This document shows, piece after piece, positions 54,544 to 63,765 of a stretch of DNA of 64,000 nt. A program made the translations under genes and the position numbers. Under the pieces are notes generated by a model. It had not been told where the DNA came from and did not search any database. It saw nothing but the letters and a program-made list of their open reading frames with translations. Origin of the DNA: Thermocrinis jamiesonii (GTDB taxonomy: Bacteria > Aquificota > Aquificia > Aquificales > Aquificaceae); NCBI RefSeq assembly GCF_000702425.1, contig NZ_JNIE01000002.1, positions 310,001-374,000 on the forward strand, read 5' to 3'. Position 1 is the stretch's first letter; the number at the start of each line of letters is the position of its first letter.

Positions 54544-56730
54544 ATGGACTTTCCAAAAAAATTGATCATTGTTTCTAACAGGCTTCCTGTTACCGTCCAT
54601 TCTGATTTAACTATAAGCAGAAGTCCCGGTGGTTTAGTTTCTGGGTTGGAGTCTTTTCTTAAAAGAAGTTCAATTAAAGATTACATTTGGATTGGCTGGC
54701 CCGGTTCTTACTTAAGTCCTTCAGCTATGGACCAGCTAAAAAGCAAGTTTAAAAGGCTAAAAACCTACCCTATTTCCGTCTCTTCTAAACAGTTTGAGAA
54801 GTTTTATAATGGCTTTTGCAATAAAGTTCTTTGGCCTCTTTTTCATGAGTTTTTAAGCTATGTGGACTATAATGAGGAGTATTGGAAAACCTACGTTGCA
54901 GTAAACAAAGTTTTCTGTAACGAAGTAGCCAAGCATGTTACACCCGATTCTGTAGTCTGGGTTCATGACTATCATCTTCTTCTTTTACCGTCAATGCTAA
55001 GAAGCCTTTTTCCAAACTTACCCATAGGTTTCTTTTTACACATACCCTTCCCCTCACCGTCCATATTCATGCAACTTCCCTGGAGAAAGGAGTTGATGGA
55101 AGGGATGCTTGGAGCAGACCTTATAGGCTTTCATACTTACGAGTACACCACAAATTTCTTAAGAACCCTTATCAGGATGTTTGGCATTGATCACAAGTCA
55201 GGCACCTTTTTCTATCAAGACAGAGTTGTAAGAGCAGAAACCTTTCCTATGGGCATAGACTTTGAGCTTTTTAACAATGCTTCCCGAAAAAGAAAAATAA
55301 AGAATTTAGTCAAAAGAATAAGGGAACAGTTTGGAGAAAAGAAGATAATATTTTCCATTGACAGGCTTGATTACACCAAAGGAATTTATAACCGCCTTTT
55401 GGCTTACGAAAGACTTTTGCAGAGACGACCAGACCTCAGAGGGAAAGTAGTTCTGCTTATCATAATTGTGCCCTCAAGGGTAGGCGTAGAGCAATATCAA
55501 AGAATGAAAAGAAGTCTTGAAGAGAAGATAAGCGAAATTAATGGTACCTTTGGGACAATAGAATGGACTCCGGTGCTTTACTACAACAAATTTCTTAACT
55601 TTGAAGAACTCACTGCCCATTACTTGGCTTCGGACGTAATGTTAGTTACATCTTTAAAGGATGGAATGAACCTTATTGCTAAGGAGTTTGTAGCTTCAAG
55701 AAAAGATGGGAAGGGAGTTCTTATACTTTCTGAGTTTGCTGGGAGTGCAAAGGAACTTGGGGAGGCGTTGATCGTAAATCCAAACTCCATAGAGGAATTA
55801 ACAAGTGCTATAGAAAAAGCCTTAGGGCTTTCTGAGGAAGAGATGAGGGAACGGCTGAGTGTTATGCAAGAAAGACTCAGAAGATATAACATACTTAAGT
55901 GGGGAACGGATTTTCTCTCAAGCTTGGAGCATGTAATTGCAGAAAGGATGAAATTAGCTACCAAACTTTTAACTCCAGCCTTGATAGACAAGCTCAAAGA
56001 GTCCTTTCACAAAGCCCACAAAAGGATTCTTTTCCTTGATTACGACGGAACCCTTGTACCTTTTGCCAACAGGCCAAGCTTAGCCAAACCAGATACTCAT
56101 CTTCTTTCCCTTCTTTCTGCTCTGTCTCAGCTGGCAAACACCGAGGTAGTCCTTATCTCTGGAAGGAAAAAAGAAGATTTGGAAAGGTGGTTCGAAGGAT
56201 TAAACTTGAATTTCATCTGCGAGCATGGGCTTTTTATCAAGAGGCGTGGTAAAGACTGGGAAGCAACCGCATTTATGTCTTCTGAGATTAAAAACAAAAT
56301 AAAAAGCATTATGGAAGTTTATGTGGATCGTCTTCCTCGATCTTTTATTGAGGAAAAGGAGTATTCAATTGTTTTCCATTACCGCAACGCTGATCCTGAG
56401 CAGGCAAACCTTAGGGTAGCAGAGCTTGTTGATGAACTCTTAGGGTTTACTGGAACTTCAGACATAAACTTGATTTTGGGAAACAAGATAGTGGAAGTGA
56501 GGCCTGCTGGGATTGACAAAGGTGTTGCCGCAAATCTCTTCTTAAAGGATGACAATTTTGACTTTATACTTGCAATTGGTGATGATACCACCGATGAAGA
56601 CCTCTTTTTGAAACTTCCCAAAGAGGCAGTTACCATTAAGGTTGGCATGGGCACTTCCAACGCTAAGTATAGCCTTAAGTCTTACGTTGATGTAAGAAAT
56701 CTTCTTGAAATCTTAGCCTCCCATGAGTAA
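54544..56730 (+). CDS. fused trehalose-6-phosphate synthase/phosphatase (OtsA-OtsB)
   Basis: 728 aa. The GT20 synthase domain (1-~465) has IIVSNRLPV, SPGGLVSGLE, VWVHDYHLLLLPSMLR, the IDRLDYTKGI loop and KDGMNLIAKEFVA. The HAD phosphatase domain starts near 495, with the nucleophile D499 in FLDYDGTLVPF, the Ser in LISGRKKED, and IAIGDDTTDEDLF. The protein makes trehalose from UDP- or ADP-glucose and glucose-6-phosphate in two steps. No ribosome binding site precedes the ATG. TTGACA (54515) with TTTATA 17 bases on lies so close that a leaderless or near-leaderless mRNA is possible. Confidence 0.93.
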   Translation: MDFPKKLIIVSNRLPVTVHSDLTISRSPGGLVSGLESFLKRSSIKDYIWIGWPGSYLSPSAMDQLKSKFKRLKTYPISVSSKQFEKFYNGFCNKVLWPLFHEFLSYVDYNEEYWKTYVAVNKVFCNEVAKHVTPDSVVWVHDYHLLLLPSMLRSLFPNLPIGFFLHIPFPSPSIFMQLPWRKELMEGMLGADLIGFHTYEYTTNFLRTLIRMFGIDHKSGTFFYQDRVVRAETFPMGIDFELFNNASRKRKIKNLVKRIREQFGEKKIIFSIDRLDYTKGIYNRLLAYERLLQRRPDLRGKVVLLIIIVPSRVGVEQYQRMKRSLEEKISEINGTFGTIEWTPVLYYNKFLNFEELTAHYLASDVMLVTSLKDGMNLIAKEFVASRKDGKGVLILSEFAGSAKELGEALIVNPNSIEELTSAIEKALGLSEEEMRERLSVMQERLRRYNILKWGTDFLSSLEHVIAERMKLATKLLTPALIDKLKESFHKAHKRILFLDYDGTLVPFANRPSLAKPDTHLLSLLSALSQLANTEVVLISGRKKEDLERWFEGLNLNFICEHGLFIKRRGKDWEATAFMSSEIKNKIKSIMEVYVDRLPRSFIEEKEYSIVFHYRNADPEQANLRVAELVDELLGFTGTSDINLILGNKIVEVRPAGIDKGVAANLFLKDDNFDFILAIGDDTTDEDLFLKLPKEAVTIKVGMGTSNAKYSLKSYVDVRNLLEILASHE

Positions 56731-57346
56731 CCCTTTTTGTTTTAAATCAGAGTTGTGGGTGACCAAATACACCGGAAGGAGTGCCAAAAACCTTTCTGAC
56801 TTTTTAGAAGCCTTAAGAACCATAGACCAGCTTTCCATTTTTTATCACTTTTACATAAACATTTTTAACTACCATAACTTACCCACCTACTACACAAATA
56901 GTTTTGCCTTTTGGTTTTTCAAAAATGGCTTAGTAATCTTAGCGGAAAAGGTGTCCGTTATAGATCCTTTGGATTACTATGATTTGGAAGATTTAAGAAA
57001 AATCCTAATTAAAGTGGTAGAACAGAATCTCTCTTTAAGCATGTTGCAAAAAGAGCTAACGCCATTCGACTTTATCACGGTGGAAAGAGAAATCATAGAC
57101 TTAGGATGTGAAGCAAATAACCTTGAAGAATTTAAAGAAGGAATTAAAAAATCAAGTATCCATTCAATTTTTTATCACTTCATAACTGCGAGGCTTAACA
57201 AAAAGACAATAATCAATGATTATTCTTCGTGGTTGCATAGCATAGGAGAAGTCAAAAAGGCAGAAAAAATAAACAGAATTCATCCTTTTATGATGACACT
57301 TTATGACATAAAAAGGGAAATTATAAAAATATTGGGTGAAGAATGA
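56723..57346 (+). CDS. DUF5752 protein with internal duplication
   Basis: 207 aa. Two similar halves of ~90 residues: IFYHFYINIFNYHNLPTYYT with the later DYYDLEDLRKILIKVV, and IFYHFITARLNKKTIINDYS with MMTLYDIKREIIKIL. This matches the DUF5752 family, which I recall being encoded next to trehalose and sugar glycosyltransferases. It overlaps otsAB by eight bases and treT by four, so all three are co-expressed. The function is unknown; a regulatory or scaffolding role for the neighbouring transferases is inferred from context. Confidence 0.72.
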   Translation: MSNPFCFKSELWVTKYTGRSAKNLSDFLEALRTIDQLSIFYHFYINIFNYHNLPTYYTNSFAFWFFKNGLVILAEKVSVIDPLDYYDLEDLRKILIKVVEQNLSLSMLQKELTPFDFITVEREIIDLGCEANNLEEFKEGIKKSSIHSIFYHFITARLNKKTIINDYSSWLHSIGEVKKAEKINRIHPFMMTLYDIKREIIKILGEE

Positions 57347-58551
57347 GGTTAGAAAAATACATACCCATCGTTGGAGAAGAGATAATAAACGAGATTGTAA
57401 TTTTAGCTAAGAGGTTAAAGGATATAAGGGTTTTGCATGTAAATTCTACCTATAAAGGTGGTGGGGTTGCGGAGATATTAAGGGGTTTGGTTCCTTTGAT
57501 GAACGAGCTTGATGTAAAAACTGATTGGAAGGTCTTTGAAGGAGATGAAAGGTTCTTTAACTTTACAAAAAAGCTTCACAACATGCTTCATCTCCCTTTA
57601 GAGGAAACAATTACAAGCGAGGAGTTTGTGTATTATCTTAAGGTCGTCTATGAAAACTTAACTAAGATTGATTTTTCCAACTACGATGTGGTGATAGTGC
57701 ATGATCCTCAACCTATAGGTCTTGTAGTGAATAAAGAAAGGGGGCAAAAGTGGATTTGGCGGTGTCACATTGACACCTCCACCCCTACTCCAACCGCTTG
57801 GGACTTCGTTAGAAAATTTTTAGGTTCCTACGATGCAGCCATTTTCCACCTGCCGGAGTTTGTGTATGAAAAAATGGACCTACCAGTATACATCATTCAA
57901 CCTTCAATAGATCCCCTTCATCCAAAAAATGTTGAAATTCCGGATGAAGAAGTGAAAGATACTTTGATTAAGTTTGGTGTAGATCCTGAAATACCTATTA
58001 TCCTACAGGTTTCCCGCTTTGACAGACTGAAGGATCCCTTTGGAGCCTTAGAAGCCTTCAAAATGGTAAGAAAAAATTTTAAATGTCAGATGGTGTTTGT
58101 GGGAGGATATGCCCCAGATGACCCTGAGGGAGAAACTGTTTACAAAGAGCTTTTAAATTTGACCGCTGAAGAAAAGGATGTATTCGTTTTAAATCTCCCA
58201 CCGGATAGCCACAGGGAAGTAAATGCCTTTCAAAGGGGAGCCACTGTGGTGATCCAAAAGTCTATCAGAGAAGGTTTTGGACTTGTGGTTTCTGAAGCCA
58301 TGTGGAAAGAGAAGCCAGTTGTTGGAGCAAACGTGGGGGGAATAAGGAGACAGATTGTGCATGGTATTACTGGATTTTTGGTAGAAAGCGCAGAAGGTGC
58401 TGCCTTGAGAATCAAACAGCTTTTATCAAGCGATAGCCTAAGAAAAGATATGGGATATCACGCAAAGGAAAGGGTTAAACACCGCTACCTTATCACCCGC
58501 CATCTAAGAGACTATCTTTTGATTATTCATAAAATCCTTTCTGCTTCTTAG
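57343..58551 (+). CDS. treT: trehalose glycosyltransferring synthase (TreT, GT4)
   Basis: 402 aa. GT-B fold with the TreT N-terminal VLHVNSTYKGGGVAEILRGL and VIVHDPQPIGLV, then RCHIDTSTPTP. The nucleotide-sugar half has LQVSRFDRLKDPFGALEAF and the E-x7-E region SIREGFGLVVSEAMW. TreT joins NDP-glucose and glucose to trehalose in one reversible step, and occurs in thermophilic archaea and bacteria. Its presence beside OtsAB gives two routes in one operon. It converges on phnM with 13 bases between stops. Confidence 0.9.
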   Translation: MRLEKYIPIVGEEIINEIVILAKRLKDIRVLHVNSTYKGGGVAEILRGLVPLMNELDVKTDWKVFEGDERFFNFTKKLHNMLHLPLEETITSEEFVYYLKVVYENLTKIDFSNYDVVIVHDPQPIGLVVNKERGQKWIWRCHIDTSTPTPTAWDFVRKFLGSYDAAIFHLPEFVYEKMDLPVYIIQPSIDPLHPKNVEIPDEEVKDTLIKFGVDPEIPIILQVSRFDRLKDPFGALEAFKMVRKNFKCQMVFVGGYAPDDPEGETVYKELLNLTAEEKDVFVLNLPPDSHREVNAFQRGATVVIQKSIREGFGLVVSEAMWKEKPVVGANVGGIRRQIVHGITGFLVESAEGAALRIKQLLSSDSLRKDMGYHAKERVKHRYLITRHLRDYLLIIHKILSAS

Positions 58552-58564
58552 CATAGCCCTAAGA

Positions 58565-59716
58565 TCAACATAGCCTGTCCGAATATATAACCCTTCCATC
58601 TCTGATTGTCATAGCAACCCTTGCAAAGCCATCATCCCAATTTACCAAAATCAGGTCTGCGTCCTTACCTTCCTCAATACTTCCTTTTTGATCTAAACCT
58701 ACCGCTTTTGCTGGGTTTAAGGTGCTTAGCTTTACCGCCTCGTGAAGAGGAAGTATGCCCTCCGTGCTGAGCTTGAATATTGCTTGAATCAGTGTAGATG
58801 GTTTGTAGTCTGAGCATAGGATGTTAGCGTAGCCAAGTTTAATAAGCTCCTTTGCGCTTAGGTTTCCATACTGAGATGCTCCTCTTACCACGTTTGGAGA
58901 CCCCACGCATACGTTCATTCCAAGCTCTTTGGCTGTTTTTGCCGCTTCTATGCTTGTGGGAAACTCTGATACAGTAATGCCACTTTCGTAGGCCCATCTA
59001 ACCTTTTCTTCGCTGTCATCATCGTGAGAAATCAAAGTTATCCCTTCTTCTTTACAGTTCCTAAGAAATTGCTCAATCTCTTCCATAGCCTTTTCTCTAA
59101 AAGATAGCTTTTCTTTTAGCAGAGTGCTTACGCTTTCTGAATCCATCTTATAGGTTTTTTCTAAATACTCTCTATAAGCCCTTTCTTCTTTAAACTGTCC
59201 CTGCCCTGGCGTGTGATCCATGATGGACAAAGCGTCTATGGCACGTTCTTTTATCAGTTTGCTTATATATTCCATGCCTTTCAGATTGGTTATTTCAAGC
59301 CTTGCGTGAATCCTGTGATTTGTCAAAAGTTTTGGTCTTAGTTTAAGGATGCTTTCCGTTAATTTTTGTGCAAGTTCGTTGCTTCTTAAACCAAGCTCTT
59401 TGTCCGCAAAGGAGATGGCATGAAAAACCGTAGTTATGCCCCAAAGGGCCAACTTTCTATCCAACTCTAAGATAGACAATTCAAAGGGGAAAAAGGTGTT
59501 TGGCCTTGGCTCTACTTCTTTCTCTATGGCATCGCTGTGAGTGTCTATAAGTCCAGGTAAGAGGAACATATCTTCTGCATTTATCTTTTTTACCCTGTAT
59601 TTTGGCTGACCCTCTCCTACCTCCAAAATCTTTCCTTCGCCCACAAGCACATATCCTTGTTCCAAAATACCAAAAGGAGTAACAACCTTTGCCCTTTCAA
59701 TCAAAAACTCGCGCAT
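58565..59716 (-). CDS. phnM: alpha-D-ribose 1-methylphosphonate 5-triphosphate diphosphatase
   Basis: 383 aa amidohydrolase-fold enzyme. Metal-binding LPGLIDTHSDAIEKE, LISHDDDSEEKV and ILCSDYKPSTLIQA are PhnM hallmarks. It removes pyrophosphate from the triphosphate formed by PhnGHIL, before C-P cleavage by PhnJ. It is the last gene of the operon here and overlaps phnL by 20 bases. No phnN or phnP follows, since treT converges immediately. Confidence 0.93.
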   Translation of the reverse strand: MREFLIERAKVVTPFGILEQGYVLVGEGKILEVGEGQPKYRVKKINAEDMFLLPGLIDTHSDAIEKEVEPRPNTFFPFELSILELDRKLALWGITTVFHAISFADKELGLRSNELAQKLTESILKLRPKLLTNHRIHARLEITNLKGMEYISKLIKERAIDALSIMDHTPGQGQFKEERAYREYLEKTYKMDSESVSTLLKEKLSFREKAMEEIEQFLRNCKEEGITLISHDDDSEEKVRWAYESGITVSEFPTSIEAAKTAKELGMNVCVGSPNVVRGASQYGNLSAKELIKLGYANILCSDYKPSTLIQAIFKLSTEGILPLHEAVKLSTLNPAKAVGLDQKGSIEEGKDADLILVNWDDGFARVAMTIRDGRVIYSDRLC

Positions 59717-60398
59717 GTTTTCTCACCTCCAAGATTCTATCTGCAATTGCTTTCAGGTGATCTTTGTTGTGGAATATACCTATCATTCCCACTCCCTCTT
59801 CCTTTAACTCCTTTAGAATTTCCAGTACTATCCTTGCGGATCTCTCGTCCAAAGAAGCGGTAGGCTCGTCAAGAAGCAGAAGTCTTGGCTTCCATATTAT
59901 AGCTCTGGCGATATTTACCTTCTGCTGTTCTCCACCGCTAAAGGTGGAAGGATAGGCATCAAGCAGATTGGATGGTATGCCAAGCCTCCTTAAGAGCCAT
60001 TCTGCCTTCTCTCTTGCTTCCTTCTCATCTAACCCAAAGTATCTAACAAGAGGTTCCGCCACTATATCCACCGCAGACACCCTGGGAATAACGCTGAAAA
60101 ACTGGGAGACGTATCCTATCTCTCTCCTTCTTAGCTCTATTATTTGCCAGTCGGGAGCCCTTTCTAAAGCGACCAATCCGTATTTGTAAGAGTTGTAAAG
60201 AATATGACCCTCTGTTGGTATATAAGTGCGGTATATGCACTTTAGGATGGTGCTTTTGCCCGCTCCACTTGGTCCATAAAGAGCCAAAAACTCCCCTTCT
60301 TCCAACTCAAAGCTTATTCCGTTGATGCCCTCTATTGTCTTTCTTTGACCTACCTTAAGCTCAAAGTTTTTTGATAAGTTCTCTACCTTCAAAAGCAT
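59697..60398 (-). CDS. phnL: phosphonate C-P lyase system ABC-type protein PhnL
   Basis: 233 aa ABC ATPase. Walker A is GPSGAGKST, the signature FSGGEQQKVNIARAI, Walker B LLLLDEPTASLD, and a late His in FHNKDH. PhnL associates with the PhnGHIJ core and is needed for phosphonate use but is not a transporter. Its ATG is nine bases from the phnK stop, and it overlaps phnM at its 3' end. Confidence 0.92.
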   Translation of the reverse strand: MLLKVENLSKNFELKVGQRKTIEGINGISFELEEGEFLALYGPSGAGKSTILKCIYRTYIPTEGHILYNSYKYGLVALERAPDWQIIELRRREIGYVSQFFSVIPRVSAVDIVAEPLVRYFGLDEKEAREKAEWLLRRLGIPSNLLDAYPSTFSGGEQQKVNIARAIIWKPRLLLLDEPTASLDERSARIVLEILKELKEEGVGMIGIFHNKDHLKAIADRILEVRKHARVFD

Positions 60399-60407
60399 CT
60401 TTTCCCC

Positions 60408-61253
60408 CTAAAGTTGAGATGATACTAAAAGTTGTGTATATTCGTGCTGAGGGTCGTTGAGTATTTGATCTGTGAGTCCCATCTCCACGATTCTACCAAG
60501 CTTCATAACAATAACTCTATCCGCCAAAAGGTTTATCACCCTCAAGTCGTGAGAAACAAAGATCATTGAAAGGTTTAGCTCTCGGTGGAGCTTTCTTATC
60601 AGGTCAAGGACCCTTGCTTGCACAGAAAGGTCCAAGCCAGTGGTTGGCTCGTCCAAAAGAAGGATGGAAGGCTCGTTGGCAAGAGCTTTTGCTATCTGCA
60701 CCCTCTGTTGCATTCCCCCGCTTAAGCTCTTAGGAAGGTCCTTCATCCTTTGAATTGGAAACTCCATCTTTTCCAAAAGGGATTCAACTCTGGCGTTTAT
60801 AAGGCTGTAGTTTCTCCAACCTGAGACGAGCAGTCTTTCCGCTACATTTCCTGCGGCGCTTACGTTTGCATTTAGACCAAGCAATGGATTTTGATAGACT
60901 ACACTGATGACCTTGTTTTTTAGCATCCTTTTTTGGTAGGAGTTTAAAGAAAAGAGGTTCTTACCATTTGCCCACTCTGCCCCTCTAACATTGTAAAGGT
61001 AAGCCTCTCCAAAGGTTGGCTCCATTTCAAAGTTTAAAAGCTTTATCACTGTGCTTTTTCCGGAACCGCTTTCTCCCAAGATGCCCAAAATCTCTCCTTC
61101 GTAGAGCTCAAAGGACACATTAGCACAGGCAACTACAGAACCACACCTTTTGCAAAGGTTTGTTTCGTGTTCTGGTCCCGTAAGAGAAAGACACTCGGGA
61201 CAGCCCCTGCCATGAATTTTAGTCAGATTAGAAACTCTTAGAACTACCCGCAT
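60408..61253 (-). CDS. phnK: phosphonate C-P lyase system protein PhnK, with Cys-rich insert
   Basis: 281 aa from the ATG at 61253, chosen because the longer open frame upstream lies inside phnJ. Walker A is GESGSGKST, the signature LSGGMQQRVQIAKAL and Walker B ILLLDEPTTGLD. Residues 16-42 carry an insertion with C18-x2-C21 and C34-x2-C37, plus C42, that looks like a zinc ribbon or small metal site. E. coli PhnK lacks this as far as I recall. PhnK binds PhnJ in the C-P lyase complex. It overlaps phnJ by 26 bases. Confidence 0.9.
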   Translation of the reverse strand: MRVVLRVSNLTKIHGRGCPECLSLTGPEHETNLCKRCGSVVACANVSFELYEGEILGILGESGSGKSTVIKLLNFEMEPTFGEAYLYNVRGAEWANGKNLFSLNSYQKRMLKNKVISVVYQNPLLGLNANVSAAGNVAERLLVSGWRNYSLINARVESLLEKMEFPIQRMKDLPKSLSGGMQQRVQIAKALANEPSILLLDEPTTGLDLSVQARVLDLIRKLHRELNLSMIFVSHDLRVINLLADRVIVMKLGRIVEMGLTDQILNDPQHEYTQLLVSSQL

Positions 61254-62091
61254 GTCTGATAGCCTCCATTCTTTTTTCACAGTAGCTTGTGTCTGAGCAG
61301 GCATAAAGCCTTCTTCCAGTGCCATCTTCCACGATCTCGTCCAAGAAGGTATCCGTCGCACCACACTTGTAGCAGGCTTTGCCACTAAAGTCTTCCACTC
61401 TGAATTTGAAATCTTCAAACTCCAGGGGCTCAACTGTAGTATAGGGTGGCACTGCGTATATTTTCTTTTCTCTTCCTGCTCCAAATAGAAAGAGGTTGTC
61501 CGCCATGTTGAGCTTTGGCACATCCCACCTGGGAATGGGAGTGGGGTCCATGATGTATCGTTTATTTACCAGCACCGGATACCTGGCACCTATGGTTATC
61601 TCTCCGTATCTGAGGATGTCCTCGTAAAGGTAAAGATACATCTTTCCGTAGTCCATTTCCGCGTGCATTCTTCTGGTTTCTTCCTCGCTTGGTTCAACGA
61701 GCCTCAGTGGTTCTGGGTAAGGCACCTGAAGGACAAGGATCTGGTCCTGCCGTAAAGGCTCTTCTGGAATTCTGTGTCTGGTCTGAATGATCGTTGCCTT
61801 TGTGGTATCAGTAGTTGTCTCTACGCCAGTCATAGCTTTGATAAACTTTCTAATATTTACCGCATTTACACTGTAATCACAGCCTTGGTCTATGACTTTT
61901 AGCACATCGTCAGGACCGATGATAGACAGGGTTATCTGAAGACCTCCTGTGCCCCAACCCTTGGCTATGGGAAGCTCCCTTGACGCAAAGGGAACCTGAT
62001 AGCCCGGTATGGCTATGGCTTTTAGAATAGTTCGCCTTATTTCTCTTTTGGTGGTTTCGTCCAAAAAGGCAAAGTTGTAATTAAGCTTCAT
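61228..62091 (-). CDS. phnJ: C-P lyase, radical SAM subunit PhnJ
   Basis: 287 aa. The iron-sulfur and catalytic cysteines are in the C-terminal part: ACYKCGATDTF and then YACSDTSYCEKR, spaced as in PhnJ (C-x2-C...C-x5-C). The N-terminal FAFLDETTKREIRRTILKAI and IPGYQVPFASRELPI are diagnostic. It cleaves the carbon-phosphorus bond of ribose methylphosphonate 5-phosphate, releasing methane or another alkane. It overlaps both phnI and phnK. Confidence 0.95.
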   Translation of the reverse strand: MKLNYNFAFLDETTKREIRRTILKAIAIPGYQVPFASRELPIAKGWGTGGLQITLSIIGPDDVLKVIDQGCDYSVNAVNIRKFIKAMTGVETTTDTTKATIIQTRHRIPEEPLRQDQILVLQVPYPEPLRLVEPSEEETRRMHAEMDYGKMYLYLYEDILRYGEITIGARYPVLVNKRYIMDPTPIPRWDVPKLNMADNLFLFGAGREKKIYAVPPYTTVEPLEFEDFKFRVEDFSGKACYKCGATDTFLDEIVEDGTGRRLYACSDTSYCEKRMEAIRHAGSSKSF

Positions 62092-63175
62092 TTTTAACCT
62101 CCATAAACTGACTTTGTATCTTCCTTAGCCTGTCCAAATCGGATTGAAAAGTTACGTAGTGAGGAAGCTTGTAGTGATTGGCAAAGCCCATAGAATCAAC
62201 GCTGTCTATGTGATAGAATACAAACTCGCTGTCTTCGGAAGGGTTCTTTGGCTCTTGCGTTTGCATAGCCTTATCCAAAACCGCCATGCATATAGCCTTA
62301 GTTTCATTGTGTCCAAAGCACGCACCGTATCCCAAAGAGAACTTAGGTATACCCTCTTGGCTCTCTATCTTAGCTACCAACTCTACCTCTGTAATCTTTA
62401 CTTCTCCTACGTATATTTCCTCTCCTGTGTAAGGATGAAGCACGGTCACTGGCGCATAGCCCACCCTTAGCTCTGCTACGGTAGGATGTATGTCTCCGTA
62501 GCCCCTCATGTTGGAATAGGCAAGAAGCAAAAGTCCTCCCGTTTCTGCTCTGGCCATAGCTTGCAAAAGGGCACTTCTTGGAGGGGGGAAGCTACTTACT
62601 GCCTCTTTTGTAATATCCACAAACTCCGTGGATTGATGAGAGGGTGCTTCTACCACAAGCCCTTCTTTTCTGAGAATTTCTACAATCTTGGGAAACTCGG
62701 CAGGTAGATCTTCCTCTCCCAATTCACCTAAAAGCTCCTTCATAAACTTTTTCCTTTTATCTTCGTTTTCTTCCAAAAGCTCAAATCTAAACAGTCTAAG
62801 GCAGTAGTCTGAGGTGGGTCCCAAAATCTGTCCCCCTGGAATGTCTTTAAAAGCCGCGGAAATTCTCCTTATTATCCTCATTTTGTCCGTCTTGATGGGC
62901 AGGGAGTATCCTAAGCTGGGAAGAGTGTTTCTGCTGGCTCTCAGAATAAAAGAGGCTTCAAGGAGATCTCCTGCAGCCTGCTTGATAGCTAAGGCAGCGA
63001 GCTTTGGAGCGTAAAGGGACCCTTCAGACATAACCCTATCAACCAAGAAGTAAAGCTGTTCCACTATCTGATCAACAGATAGCAGTTTTGACTTTCCCTT
63101 AAGCCTTTGATACTCTAAAAGCTTACAGGCGTATTCTATGGCTTTTTCACCACCTCTAACCGCTACGTAACCCAT
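62081..63175 (-). CDS. phnI: C-P lyase core subunit PhnI
   Basis: 364 aa. The N-terminal MGYVAVRGGEKAIEYACKLL and the middle HPTVAELRVGYAPVTVLHPYTGEEIYVGEVKITEVE are conserved in PhnI, and DSVDSMGFANHYKLPHYVTFQSDLDRLR lies at the C-terminus. PhnI, with G, H and L, transfers ribose triphosphate to the phosphonate. It overlaps phnJ by 11 bases and starts one base from the phnH stop. Confidence 0.94.
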   Translation of the reverse strand: MGYVAVRGGEKAIEYACKLLEYQRLKGKSKLLSVDQIVEQLYFLVDRVMSEGSLYAPKLAALAIKQAAGDLLEASFILRASRNTLPSLGYSLPIKTDKMRIIRRISAAFKDIPGGQILGPTSDYCLRLFRFELLEENEDKRKKFMKELLGELGEEDLPAEFPKIVEILRKEGLVVEAPSHQSTEFVDITKEAVSSFPPPRSALLQAMARAETGGLLLLAYSNMRGYGDIHPTVAELRVGYAPVTVLHPYTGEEIYVGEVKITEVELVAKIESQEGIPKFSLGYGACFGHNETKAICMAVLDKAMQTQEPKNPSEDSEFVFYHIDSVDSMGFANHYKLPHYVTFQSDLDRLRKIQSQFMEVKNEA

Positions 63176-63176
63176 T

Positions 63177-63761
63177 TTATAACACCTCCACCTTTACAGA
63201 CCTGGGAATGCCTACGAGCATTCCCTTCTTATCAACAAAAAAGCAGTCTATTCCCAAGGGGAAAAGGTGATTCACTTGAGACAGAGTTAGGAACTCCTGC
63301 GGTGGCAGACCAAAAAGGCTGATCAGTCTTTCCCCTTTAACCCCCGGTCCGGACAATCTAAGAACAACACCACCTCCTATTCCTTCTTGCACTCCTTCAA
63401 CCAAATAGATGACAGTGGCGGATTTTTCTGGGTTGCGAAGTTCTCCCACTTTAACATCCCAAAGCCTTTCTTGCAAAGCTTCCGTTGTTATTACAAAATC
63501 CGCCTCCTTCATAGGCAAAACTTTACTTCTGGTTAGCTTGATTATCCTTTCCTCTAAGAGTTTGCTGTTGGGACCTATCACACAGAAGCTGGTGTGCCCG
63601 TCTATGAGCGTAAGAGCTATGGAACCTAATGTCCAAAACTCATCACCTAAGAATTGGTAAAGTTCCTCTGAAAACTCAAGGCTTTGCACTGTGCCAGGAA
63701 AGCTCATTGCCCGTAAAAGACTTTTAAACACCTTCTGAGTGAAAAATACCTCTCTCTGCAT
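63177..63761 (-). CDS. phnH: C-P lyase core subunit PhnH
   Basis: 194 aa. FKSLLRAMSFPGTVQSLEF near the N-terminus is the PhnH signature (FR.LLxAMSRPG). The central LTLIDGHTSF and the C-terminal NHLFPLGIDCFFVDKKGMLVGIPRS also fit. It forms part of the PhnGHIJ core. It lies 4 bases from phnG and 1 base from phnI. Confidence 0.93.
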   Translation of the reverse strand: MQREVFFTQKVFKSLLRAMSFPGTVQSLEFSEELYQFLGDEFWTLGSIALTLIDGHTSFCVIGPNSKLLEERIIKLTRSKVLPMKEADFVITTEALQERLWDVKVGELRNPEKSATVIYLVEGVQEGIGGGVVLRLSGPGVKGERLISLFGLPPQEFLTLSQVNHLFPLGIDCFFVDKKGMLVGIPRSVKVEVL

Positions 63762-63765
63762 GGCT

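Noticed and set aside
61254-61523. 90-residue N-terminal extension of PhnK
   Set aside because: The extension is phnJ read in another frame; the ABC domain begins at MRVVLRVSNL.
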